This document shows, piece after piece, positions 1 through 7,905 of a stretch of DNA of 22,439 nt. How positions within the stretch are numbered: position 1 is the stretch's first letter; the number at the start of each line of letters is the position of its first letter. This DNA comes from JAENVT01 sp043758005. GTDB lineage: Bacteria; Actinomycetota; Acidimicrobiia; Acidimicrobiales; Ilumatobacteraceae. The stretch covers positions 1 to 22,439 of the forward strand of contig JAYVOI010000196.1 of assembly GCA_043758005.1 (NCBI GenBank), in the 5' to 3' direction. The notes below the pieces were generated by a model. It saw nothing but the letters and a program-made list of their open reading frames with translations. It was not told the origin of the DNA and ran no database searches. A program made the translations under genes and the position numbers.

Positions 1-3000
1 ATGGAACGTGCGCCGCCTCCGGGTCGGGCAGCATCAACACAACGGTAGCCCTCGCTGTTGGCGGCACCGCGACGTTCACGGTCAGCGGCACGGTGTCGAG
101 TGCGGCAACGGGTTCGATCACGAACTCGGCCTCCATCACGCCGCCACCGGGTGCCGTCGATCCCAACCCGGCGAACAACTCGGCGGCCGACACCGACGCG
201 CTCGACCCGGTCGCCGATCTGGCGATCACCAAGACCGACAACGACACCAACGCTCGTCCCGGCGACTCGATCACTTATCAGATCGTCGCCAGCAACGCCG
301 GCCCGTCGGCGATCGTCGGCGCGGTGGTCACCGACACGATGCCTGCCGGCATCACCGGTGTCACGTGGACGTGCGCGCCGGCCAGCGGCGGGTCGTGCCC
401 TGCCGCCGGCAGCGGCGACCTCAACGAATCGGTCGATCTGGCCGTCGGCAGCTCGGTCACCTTCACCGTGACCGCGACCGTCTCGGCGACCGCCGGCACG
501 CTGTCCAACACCGCCCAGATCGACGTGCCACCCGGCGCCGTGGACCCCAACACGCTGAACAATGCAGCGACCGACACGACCCAGATCGACCCCGTCGGTG
601 ACCTGTCGATCACCAAGACCGACGGGCAGATCTCGGCCGTGCCAGGTGCGCCGACCGTGTACACCATCGCCGTGACCAACAGCGGCCCGTCGGCCGCCGC
701 CGGTGTCGCCGTGACCGACACCATGCCCGCAACCTTGCTCGGCGTCACGTGGACCTGCACAGCCACGCCAGGGTCGGCCTGCACGAACCCGAGCGGTGCC
801 GGCGACATCTCCGAACTCGTCGATGTCGCGGCCGGCGGCACGGTCACCTTCGTCGTCTCGGCGACGATCGCCGCCGGTGCCACCGGTGTGTTGACCAACA
901 CGGCGAGCCTCGTGCCACCTGCCGGATTCACGGACTCGAACCTCGCCGACAACTCGGCCACCGACTCGACCAACCTGGCCCCGGCGGTCGATCTCTCGGT
1001 GACCAAGTCGGACGCACAGGTCGTGGTGGTTCCGGGCACACCGACCAGCTACACGATCATCGTCAGCAACAACGGCCCATCGGTGTCGACGGGCGCCAAC
1101 GTGCTCGACAGCCTGCCGGCCGCCTTGCTCGGCGCCACCTGGACGTGCAATGCGGCACCCGGGTCGGCATGCGGTGCGGCCTCGGGTAGTGGCTCGATCA
1201 ACCAGATCGTCAACGTCGGCGTCGGCAGCAGCATCACCTACATCGTCTCGGCCACCGTCTCGCCGTCGGCGGTCGGCCTGCTCGCCAACATGGTCACCGT
1301 CACCCCGGCGGCCGGCATCACCGACACCAACCCGGCGAACAACTCGGCGATCGACGTCGACTCGCTGACGCCACAGGCCAACCTCAGCATCGTCAAGACC
1401 GACGGCGCAGCCTCGGCCGTGCCGGGAACCCCGATCACGTACTCGGTCATCGTCAGCAACGCCGGTCCATCAGCGGTCTCCGGTGCGGCCGTGACCGACG
1501 TGCTGCCCGCCGCGCTGAACGCAGCGAGTTGGACGTGCACTGCGAGCGCCGGAGGCTCGTGCGGCGTAGCGTCCGGCACCGGTGACATCGTCACCACCGT
1601 GGACCTCCAGGCCGGCGCAACAGCGACCTACACGCTCAGTGCCGTGGTCGACGCTGCCGCGACCGGCAACCTGACCAACACAGCCACGGTCGCGGCACCG
1701 GTCGGCGTGGTCGACCCCACCGTGTCCGACAATGCGTCGACCGACACCGACACCCTCACCCTCGCGGTCGACCTGGCGATCACCAAGACCGACGGGGTCA
1801 CCTCCGTCGTCCCCGGCACCTCGACCACCTACACGATCACGGTCACCAACAGCGGGCCGTCTTCGGCTGTCGGCGCCCAGATCACCGATCTCCTCCCGGC
1901 CGAGATCACTGCAGCGACGTGGGGATGCGTCGCTGCCGGTGGCGCAACCTGCGGCACGCCTGGCGGCTCCGGTGACGTGACGGTGCTGGCCACCGTGCCG
2001 GTGGGCGGCTCGCTGACGATCACGGTCGCTGCCAGTCTCGACCCGGCGGCAACCGGATTCGTCGTCAACACGGCAACGGTCGTCGCACCCTCGGGTGTGG
2101 TCGACACGAACCCGGCCAATGGCGCGGCGACCGACAGCGACGCACTCACCTCCGTTGCCGACCTGTCGATCACCAAGACCGATGGCCTGGCGTCTGCGCT
2201 GCCGGGCGACCCGGTGACCTACACCGTCGTGGTCACGAACAACGGTCCGTCGGCAGTCGTCGGTGCGCCGGTGACCGACCTGATGCCCGCCGGTCTCACC
2301 GGGGTGACGTGGGCGTGCGGCGCTTCGCCGGGCTCGTCGTGTGTTCCTGGCGGCGCCGGCAACATCGCCACGACGGTCGATCTGGCCGTCGGTGGGACGG
2401 CGACGTTCACGATCGACGCGACCATCGCCTCCAATCAACTGGGCGTGGTGACCAACACCGCCACGGTCGACGCTCCTGCAGGCGTGACCGACCCGAACAG
2501 CGCCAACAACGTCGCCGTCGACGCCACCATCGTGAACGGGCTCGGCGACGTCTCGATCGTCAAGACCGACGGCGTGGCGACCATCGTTGCCGGGACCTCG
2601 ACCACCTACACCATTGTGGTCACCAACCCGGGGCCATCACAGATCGACGGCATCCAGGTGACGGATGCACTGCCCGCGACGCTGCTCGGCGCGACGTGGA
2701 CGTGCACACCCACGGGCGGCGCGGCATGTGGTGCAGCGACGGGCTCCGGTTCGATCAACCAGTTGATCGACATGCCGGCGGCGACCACCGTGACCTTCAC
2801 CGTGACAGCGACCGTCTCCTCGAGTGCCGGCGGACTGTTGTCGAACACCGCGAACGTGGCGTTGCCGATCGGCGTGGTCGATTCCGACCCCGCCAACAAC
2901 ACCTCGACCGATCTCACCACCATCACCCAGGTCGCCGACCTGTCGGTCACCAAGACCGATCACGTGGCCTCGCTGACACCCGGCACGCCGGTCAGCTACG

Positions 3001-5315
3001 ACATCGTCGCCACCAACTCCGGTCCCTCAGCGGTCGTGGGGGCCACGTTGACCGACCTCATCCCCGGGTCGATCACCGGTGCCACGTGGACGTGCACGCC
3101 GAGCGCAGGTGCGGCATGCGCGGCGGCCGGCGGTAGCGGCAATGTATCGCTGGGCGTCGACCTCGCTGTCGGTGCCAACGTCGCTGTGCGCGTGACCGGC
3201 ACCGTGTCACCCGGTGCGACCGGCACGCTGGTCAACTCCGCTGTCATCGCGCCTCCCGTGACCGTCACCGACCCGACCGCTGGCAACAACACGGCGACCG
3301 ACGCCGACACGCTCACGCCGGTTGCCGACATCGCTGTCACGAAGTCGAACGGCGTCGTCTCGCAGTCACCCGGCGCCACCTCCTCCTACATCATCGCCGT
3401 GACCAACGCCGGCCCCTCGGCCGCGCCCGGTGTCGTCATCGACGATCCACTGCCGGTCGGCGTGACCACGGTGTCGTGGACGTGCTCGGCCTCTGCCGCA
3501 TCGTCGTGTGCATCGGCGTCGGGCACCGGCGCGATCAATACCACGGTCGCCCTCGCTGTCGGTGGCACGGTGACGTTCACGGTGTCGCTGCAGGCCGGCC
3601 CGTCGGCTGGTTCGCTGACCAACACGGTGACGGCAACGGTTCCGCCGGGCATCAGTGATCCGAACCCGGCGAACAACGTGGCGAGCGACACCGACACCTT
3701 GGTGTTCACCGCCGACATCGCCGTCACCAAGACGGCGTCCGCGGCCACCGTGCCCGCCGGCCAGTCGTTCGGCTACACCGTCATGGTTGCCAACCGTGGA
3801 CCCGACCCGGCCACGGGCGTCAGCGTGCTCGACACCATGCCCGCCGGGTTGACCAACGCTTCGTGGACCTGCTCGGCCACGCCAGGTTCGTCGTGCCCGG
3901 CCTCGGGCACCGGTGACATCGCGACCACCGTCGACCTGCTCGCCGGCGGGAGCGCCACGTTCGCGATCATCGCCACGGTGACCAATGCTGCACCCAACAC
4001 GGTGGTCAACACGGCCACTGCAGCGGTCGGCGCTGGCACCGTCGATCCGAATCCGGCCAACAACACCGCCAGCGCGACGATCGCCGTCGACTTCACGACA
4101 TCGTTGACACTGACCAAGACGGCGAGTGTCGCGACGGCGCTGCCGGGTGACACGTTCACCTACGACATCGTGGTCGGCAACGGTGGCCCCGCCGCTCTCA
4201 ACGGTGTGGCGATCTCCGATCCCGTGCCCAGCGGTCTGATCCCTCTCACGTGGACGTGTGTCGGGTCGGCCGGTGGCGTGTGCACGTCGGCATCCGGTAC
4301 CGGGTCGCCGGTGCTCGGCGCCGACCTCCCGGTGGGCAGCCACGTCACGGTCACCCTGGTCGTGCAGATCGCGCCAGGCGCCTCTGGCCCGATCCTCAAC
4401 ATCGTCACGGCGACCGCCGGCACGGTGAGCCAGCCGGTCACCGCTCAGGCCTCCGCCAACGTCGAGGTCAGCCCGGTGGTGCCCCCGGCCACAGGGCTCT
4501 CGATCACCAAGTCGACAGCCTCGCTCACCTATTCGGCGGTCGATGGCGTGGTGACGTACACGCTGGTCGCGACCAACACCGGCACCGTCACGCTGACCGG
4601 CGTGACGATCACCGATGCGAACGCAACACTGGCCAACTGCGCCCCGGTCACGTTGACGCCAGGTCAGACGATCACCTGCACCGCGACGCACCTCGTGACC
4701 CAGGCCGACCTCGACCGCGGCACGCTGACCAACACGGCATCAGTGTCGGGGCTGCCTCCGACCGGGCCCGCCGTGTCGGCCAACAGCGCCGCAGTCGTCA
4801 CGCCGGCGATGCCGCACTCGTCGCTGGAGGTCACCAAGTCGTCGCCGTCAACATCGTTCAGCAAGGTCGGTGACCAGATCGCGTACACGATCACGGCGAC
4901 CAACACCGGCAACGTCACCTTGACCAGCGTGTCGATCTCCGATCCGAACGGCGTGCTCGGTGTCTGTGTGCCCACCAACCTGGCGCCCGGGCAATCCCTG
5001 AGCTGCACCGCCACACACACGGTCACCGCCGCCGATGTGGCTACCAAGGTGATCGTCAACCAGGCCGCTGCGACCGCATCCCCGGTCACCGACTTCGAAG
5101 TCGTCTGCCCGCTGCTCAGCGCCAACGGCCTCCAGTGCCCGGCGACCGCATTGGTGTCCGCCGAGTCCAACACCGTGGTGTTGAACCGTGCTGCCAACCT
5201 GCCGACCACCGGGTCGGTCGTGGTCTCGAAGCTGGTCGCCGGCGGCGAGCTGTTCGGTCTCGGTGGTCTCTTGCTGTTGGTCGGTCGCCGCCGCAAGCCC
5301 CGCCGCCGCCGCTAG
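1..5315 (+). CDS. DUF11-repeat cell-wall-anchored surface protein (5' end outside window)
   Basis: This frame is open from the first full codon at position 3, and those residues already belong to a repeat unit, so the true start lies upstream; the ATG at 93 is internal. About 1770 residues are visible. They form eleven complete DUF11-type repeats of roughly 124-130 residues, each opening with a D-[LIV]-[AS]-[IV]-x-K-[TS] strand, then a TNxGPS-like motif, a W-x-C and a second Cys about eight residues later, and ending in a DPNPANN-like loop. Two further repeats near nt 4494-5090 are of a different type (TNTGxVTLT, CTATH), resembling DUF7507. The C-terminus has LPTTG (5199-5213), a hydrophobic stretch and a poly-Arg tail, as in sortase substrates. 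DUF11 proteins are usually exported adhesins or envelope proteins; the ligand cannot be read here. No sortase gene is in the window. Confidence 0.9.
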   Translation, partial: GTCAASGSGSINTTVALAVGGTATFTVSGTVSSAATGSITNSASITPPPGAVDPNPANNSAADTDALDPVADLAITKTDNDTNARPGDSITYQIVASNAGPSAIVGAVVTDTMPAGITGVTWTCAPASGGSCPAAGSGDLNESVDLAVGSSVTFTVTATVSATAGTLSNTAQIDVPPGAVDPNTLNNAATDTTQIDPVGDLSITKTDGQISAVPGAPTVYTIAVTNSGPSAAAGVAVTDTMPATLLGVTWTCTATPGSACTNPSGAGDISELVDVAAGGTVTFVVSATIAAGATGVLTNTASLVPPAGFTDSNLADNSATDSTNLAPAVDLSVTKSDAQVVVVPGTPTSYTIIVSNNGPSVSTGANVLDSLPAALLGATWTCNAAPGSACGAASGSGSINQIVNVGVGSSITYIVSATVSPSAVGLLANMVTVTPAAGITDTNPANNSAIDVDSLTPQANLSIVKTDGAASAVPGTPITYSVIVSNAGPSAVSGAAVTDVLPAALNAASWTCTASAGGSCGVASGTGDIVTTVDLQAGATATYTLSAVVDAAATGNLTNTATVAAPVGVVDPTVSDNASTDTDTLTLAVDLAITKTDGVTSVVPGTSTTYTITVTNSGPSSAVGAQITDLLPAEITAATWGCVAAGGATCGTPGGSGDVTVLATVPVGGSLTITVAASLDPAATGFVVNTATVVAPSGVVDTNPANGAATDSDALTSVADLSITKTDGLASALPGDPVTYTVVVTNNGPSAVVGAPVTDLMPAGLTGVTWACGASPGSSCVPGGAGNIATTVDLAVGGTATFTIDATIASNQLGVVTNTATVDAPAGVTDPNSANNVAVDATIVNGLGDVSIVKTDGVATIVAGTSTTYTIVVTNPGPSQIDGIQVTDALPATLLGATWTCTPTGGAACGAATGSGSINQLIDMPAATTVTFTVTATVSSSAGGLLSNTANVALPIGVVDSDPANNTSTDLTTITQVADLSVTKTDHVASLTPGTPVSYDIVATNSGPSAVVGATLTDLIPGSITGATWTCTPSAGAACAAAGGSGNVSLGVDLAVGANVAVRVTGTVSPGATGTLVNSAVIAPPVTVTDPTAGNNTATDADTLTPVADIAVTKSNGVVSQSPGATSSYIIAVTNAGPSAAPGVVIDDPLPVGVTTVSWTCSASAASSCASASGTGAINTTVALAVGGTVTFTVSLQAGPSAGSLTNTVTATVPPGISDPNPANNVASDTDTLVFTADIAVTKTASAATVPAGQSFGYTVMVANRGPDPATGVSVLDTMPAGLTNASWTCSATPGSSCPASGTGDIATTVDLLAGGSATFAIIATVTNAAPNTVVNTATAAVGAGTVDPNPANNTASATIAVDFTTSLTLTKTASVATALPGDTFTYDIVVGNGGPAALNGVAISDPVPSGLIPLTWTCVGSAGGVCTSASGTGSPVLGADLPVGSHVTVTLVVQIAPGASGPILNIVTATAGTVSQPVTAQASANVEVSPVVPPATGLSITKSTASLTYSAVDGVVTYTLVATNTGTVTLTGVTITDANATLANCAPVTLTPGQTITCTATHLVTQADLDRGTLTNTASVSGLPPTGPAVSANSAAVVTPAMPHSSLEVTKSSPSTSFSKVGDQIAYTITATNTGNVTLTSVSISDPNGVLGVCVPTNLAPGQSLSCTATHTVTAADVATKVIVNQAAATASPVTDFEVVCPLLSANGLQCPATALVSAESNTVVLNRAANLPTTGSVVVSKLVAGGELFGLGGLLLLVGRRRKPRRRR
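213..4490 (+). repeat. Tandem DUF11 coding repeats, about 384-390 bp period
   Basis: Eleven consecutive units begin at about 213, 600, 987, 1377, 1767, 2157, 2544, 2934, 3327, 3714 and 4098. Units are clearly homologous at protein level (KTD, GPS, WTC and DPNPANN blocks) but have diverged in DNA, so they are not a recent duplication. Unit length is nearly constant. Confidence 0.85.
5199..5312 (+). other. LPXTG-type cell-wall sorting signal
   Basis: The encoded LPTTG is followed by a short spacer, a hydrophobic run (LFGLGGLLLLV) and a tail of mostly Arg and Lys up to the stop. This is the standard order of a sortase recognition signal: cleavage between T and G, then transfer to peptidoglycan. 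Sortase dependence is inferred from the motif only. Confidence 0.8.
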
Positions 5316-5334
5316 GTCGTCGCCGTCGGCGAAC

Positions 5335-5375
5335 TGTGTACGTTCGATGCACACGGGTCGCGTCGAACGTACACA
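5335..5375. terminator. Strong hairpin between convergent genes
   Basis: A perfect 13-bp inverted repeat (5335-5347 with 5363-5375) extends inward by a T-G wobble and two more pairs, leaving a 9-nt loop (5351-5359). It lies between the stop of the surface protein gene and the stop of the minus-strand secreted protein gene, the expected place for a bidirectional terminator. There is no long T tract on either side, so it would be an I-shaped actinobacterial-type terminator or mRNA 3'-end stabiliser. Confidence 0.6.
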
Positions 5376-5393
5376 CTTCCCGTTTGGGCTGCG

Positions 5394-5993
5394 CTACGTC
5401 GCGGCGATGTGGATGGATCGGGCGATGTCGAACATCGTGTCATCCGGAATGTTCGTGCCGTACAGCCACACGACCGACTCGTCGGCGAGTTGCCATGCAG
5501 TGCCGAGTTGCCCGGTGTCGGGGTCGATCCACACGTAGGTGTCGGTGCCGTCGAGCACGTCGGTGCGCGGCGTCATCCCACTCGAGGTCAGTTGCAGGAC
5601 CGCAGGCGGGCCTGTGTCGACGCTGACGACGAGCTGCGCCGGGATCGCCAGGTCGATGAAGGTCTGGCTCACGTGCGCCGCGCCGGTCGGTGAGTCCGAC
5701 GCCTCGACCTCGGTCGTCTGACCATGTGGCACGAAGCCGCGCGGGAGCGCGCCGATGACAAACGCGTCGGCCGGTGCACTCCACGTGATGGTGTCGCCGG
5801 TGTCGACCGTCGTTGCCGGGGATGGAATCGTGACCGGGGCGATCGTGGTGCCGACGGACGTCGTCGACTGCGCGACGGGAGTGGTCACCAACGTCGCGCG
5901 GACGACGCTGTCCTGGCTGCGAGCGGCGCTCCCGCATTGGGCACAGATCACGAGCGACGACGTGACGGCCAGCCCTCTCCACACCGGGTGCAC
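5394..5993 (-). CDS. Small secreted protein of unknown function
   Basis: A protein of 199 residues starting at GTG (5993). The N-terminus has one Arg, a hydrophobic stretch (LAVTSSLVICA) and then polar, Thr/Ser/Pro-rich sequence, so it looks like a signal peptide followed by a flexible linker (about 25-65) and a beta-rich domain (about 66-199). Cysteines at about 17 and 20 are not in a canonical lipobox, so I do not call it a lipoprotein. I recognise no family. The later region mentions no catalytic motif, but many alternating strands and Trp/Tyr suggest a small binding domain. It lies 39 bp downstream of the GNAT gene on the same strand, so it may be the last gene of the HisD-like/GNAT operon. 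A second in-frame GTG three codons later is an alternative start. Confidence 0.6.
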   Translation of the reverse strand: MHPVWRGLAVTSSLVICAQCGSAARSQDSVVRATLVTTPVAQSTTSVGTTIAPVTIPSPATTVDTGDTITWSAPADAFVIGALPRGFVPHGQTTEVEASDSPTGAAHVSQTFIDLAIPAQLVVSVDTGPPAVLQLTSSGMTPRTDVLDGTDTYVWIDPDTGQLGTAWQLADESVVWLYGTNIPDDTMFDIARSIHIAAT

Positions 5994-6032
5994 TCGCCCA
6001 GGATGCGCTGTCGAGCGTGAGGGCGCAAGGGG

Positions 6033-6518
6033 TTACCGAGGCAGACCGAGCACCTTCTCGAACCAGTGGTGTGCGTACGGGTTGTCGTTGTAGCGCTCGA
6101 TGTCGTGGTAGCCGAGGGCGCGATACATCGAGATCGCCGCGGCGAGGGATGAGTTGGTGTCGAGCAAGACACGTGTCCTGCCCGAGGCCTGCACCTCACT
6201 CTCGAGATGCCCGAGCAGGCGCTTGCCCAACCCGGTGCCGCGCCGCGCCGAGTCGACCCACATTCGCCGGATCTCACCGGTCGACCCGTCGATCCACTGC
6301 ACCCCGCCGCACCCGACGATGTCGTCTCCGATCATGGCGAGGACGAACAAGCCCGACGGCGGGTTGAACGAGGGCGTGGCCTCATCGAGGGCTTCGTCGG
6401 TCTTGAAGCCGCCGACGAACCGGCGGTCGAGCTCGTCGAAGTATTGCTTCAGTGCCCAGTGAGCGTCGACAGCACCGGCGTCGACGCGCACGAAGATGAC
6501 GTCAGCTGGGCCAGTCAT
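6033..6518 (-). CDS. GNAT-family N-acetyltransferase
   Basis: A 161-residue single-domain GNAT protein. The acetyl-CoA pyrophosphate-binding motif A is clear at about 92-98 (R-R-G-T-G-L-G), preceded by the strand IRRMWVDS and followed by the helix KRLLGHLESEV. The usual late GNAT element, N-x-x-A-x-x-x-Y-x-x-x-G-Y, is present at about 122-137. The C-terminus YNDNPYAHHWFEK resembles a common small-molecule GNAT subgroup. Substrate is unknown. The start ATG overlaps the stop of the upstream HisD-like gene as ATGA (6515-6518), so translation is very probably coupled and the two proteins are likely made together. Acetylation of a product of the upstream dehydrogenase is possible but only a guess. 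Confidence 0.85.
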   Translation of the reverse strand: MTGPADVIFVRVDAGAVDAHWALKQYFDELDRRFVGGFKTDEALDEATPSFNPPSGLFVLAMIGDDIVGCGGVQWIDGSTGEIRRMWVDSARRGTGLGKRLLGHLESEVQASGRTRVLLDTNSSLAAAISMYRALGYHDIERYNDNPYAHHWFEKVLGLPR

Positions 6519-7840
6519 CGGTCATCGCGGATGAGCGCCGCGTTGGCGTGGGCGGGGAAGCCTTCGTGGTTGCTCATGGCCACGATCGTCGGGGTCATCC
6601 GTCGCCGCGCTCGGGCGTCCGCTCGAGCGACCGCGGTGCGCTTCAAGAACGCGTCGGCGGTGATGCCGCTGGACACGTGGGCGAACCCGCCGGTCGGCAG
6701 GCTGGCCGGGCAGCCGATCACGAAGTTGCCGGCGGCGAACAGGGTGTGCTGGCCGATCAGGATCTCACCGGCGTTCACCAGGAGATCGACGAGCTGTGCC
6801 TCGACGGCTGCCTCGACGGCGACCTGGAGGTGCTCGGGCGCCCATCGATTGGCGACCGCCGCCGCCTCCTCGAGGTCACCGACCAGCACACAACCACCGT
6901 TGGCGCCGAGTGCAGCGCGGCTGGCTTGTGCCCGAGCCGGGGGCAGTGCATCGAGCTGCACCTGCAACTCGAGATCGACGAGGTCGCGCAACGCCGACGA
7001 GGTCGTGACGAGCACGACGGCAGAGTCGATGCCGTGCTCGGCCTCGTTCAACAGGTCGGCAGCGAGATAGCGCGGATCCGCGGAATCGTCGGCGATCACC
7101 AGGCTCTCCGTCGGCCCGAGAATCATCATCGTCGCCACGCCGTAGCGCTGCATCTCCACCTGTGCACACGCGACGGGAGGGCTGCCTGGCCCGACGATCT
7201 TGCGGACCTGCGGGATCGACTCGGTGCCGAACCCGAGCGCGGCGACCCCGGCTGGTCCGTTGACGCGGAACACGTTGTCGATGCCGAGCTTGCGGCACAC
7301 CACCAGCACCGCCGGGTCGATGCTGCCGCTGCCGTCGGGCATCGGCGGCACGACCAGGGCAAGCGTGGGAACGCCGGCCACCGTGGCCGGCACGCCCAGT
7401 TGGTAGGCGACGCTCGGATAGCTGGCCTTACCGCTGGGCACGAAGAGACCCGCGGAACTGATCGGGGTGATCTTCTCGCCGACCGACAGGCCCGGCTCGC
7501 TCTCGAAGTCCCAGTCGGCTGCCCTGACCATCAACTGCTCGTTGAATGCGCGCAGGTGCACGATGGCGTCGTCGATGGCGCGGTCGACATCTCCCGACAC
7601 CGTGGCGTTGGCGATCTCGTCCGCGCTCGCGCGAAGTTGGTCCGGCCGCAACGACACCTTGTCGAAGTCGCGCAGGGCACGGCACACGGCCTCGTCGCCA
7701 TGGGCACGCACGTCGTCGATGATCCGGCCGATCGCCGTCTTCAGATCAGCGTCGAAGATCGCCTCCAGGCCACGCGTGCACAGGGCACGGCGGGCGTCTT
7801 CATCCATCGCCGACCAGGTCATCGTGCGCAGCACCGACAT
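6515..7840 (-). CDS. HisD-superfamily (histidinol dehydrogenase-like) dehydrogenase
   Basis: About 441 residues, close to the family length, with NAD-dependent HisD landmarks: GLFVPSGKASYPS (131-143), FRVNGPAGVAA (191-201), KIVGPG (214-219), AEHG (267-270) and APEHL (334-338, the catalytic Glu-His pair). Compared with E. coli HisD, zinc ligand Gln259 is Glu266 here, His262 is kept (His269), Asp360 is Asn372, substrate-binding His367 is Ala379, and His419 is kept (His431). This argues for an alcohol or polyol dehydrogenase other than true histidinol dehydrogenase; HpsN-type sulfopropanediol dehydrogenases show that HisD paralogs can have other roles. No other his gene is nearby. The start is set at ATG 7840, because the 11 residues before it look non-homologous and TACCCT lies 8 nt upstream; GTG 7873 is the alternative. 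Confidence 0.85.
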   Translation of the reverse strand: MSVLRTMTWSAMDEDARRALCTRGLEAIFDADLKTAIGRIIDDVRAHGDEAVCRALRDFDKVSLRPDQLRASADEIANATVSGDVDRAIDDAIVHLRAFNEQLMVRAADWDFESEPGLSVGEKITPISSAGLFVPSGKASYPSVAYQLGVPATVAGVPTLALVVPPMPDGSGSIDPAVLVVCRKLGIDNVFRVNGPAGVAALGFGTESIPQVRKIVGPGSPPVACAQVEMQRYGVATMMILGPTESLVIADDSADPRYLAADLLNEAEHGIDSAVVLVTTSSALRDLVDLELQVQLDALPPARAQASRAALGANGGCVLVGDLEEAAAVANRWAPEHLQVAVEAAVEAQLVDLLVNAGEILIGQHTLFAAGNFVIGCPASLPTGGFAHVSSGITADAFLKRTAVARADARARRRMTPTIVAMSNHEGFPAHANAALIRDDR

Positions 7841-7848
7841 CAGCGACG

Positions 7849-7854
7849 AGGGTA
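7849..7854 (-). promoter_or_regulatory. Putative -10 box for the HisD-like gene (leaderless)
   Basis: On the minus strand, TACCCT ends 8 nt before the ATG at 7840. This matches the TANNNT-plus-7/8-nt spacing seen before other genes here. No good -35 hexamer is visible. If correct, the mRNA starts at or next to the ATG, and the GTG at 7873 is not used. Confidence 0.35.
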
Positions 7855-7859
7855 TCGGG

Positions 7860-7896
7860 TAGGATCCACCCACGTTCCGCCCGAAGCCGCTAGGAG
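7860..7896 (+). promoter_or_regulatory. Putative purA -10 box and ribosome binding site
   Basis: TAGGAT at 7860-7865 is a plausible -10 hexamer, giving a leader of about 33 nt. AGGAG at 7892-7896 lies 9 nt before the purA ATG and is one of the clearest Shine-Dalgarno sites in the window, fixing the start at 7906. The -35 region is weak. Confidence 0.45.
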
Positions 7897-7905
7897 CGTC
7901 TCACC

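Noticed and set aside
3366..4691. Long open frame on the minus strand inside the surface protein gene
   Set aside because: It is an out-of-frame reflection of GC-rich repeat codons; the product is Arg/Gly/Asp-rich with no domain and low complexity.
93..5315. ATG at 93 as the start of the surface protein
   Set aside because: Residues from position 3 onward already form part of a DUF11 repeat in the same frame, and no signal peptide follows the ATG, so the gene begins outside the window.
5394..5993. Lipoprotein assignment of the secreted protein
   Set aside because: The cysteines near residues 17 and 20 are not preceded by the small residue required at position -1 of a lipobox.
6515..7840. 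Calling this gene the histidine-biosynthesis hisD
   Set aside because: Two zinc-ligand positions and the substrate His differ from HisD, and no other his gene is nearby.
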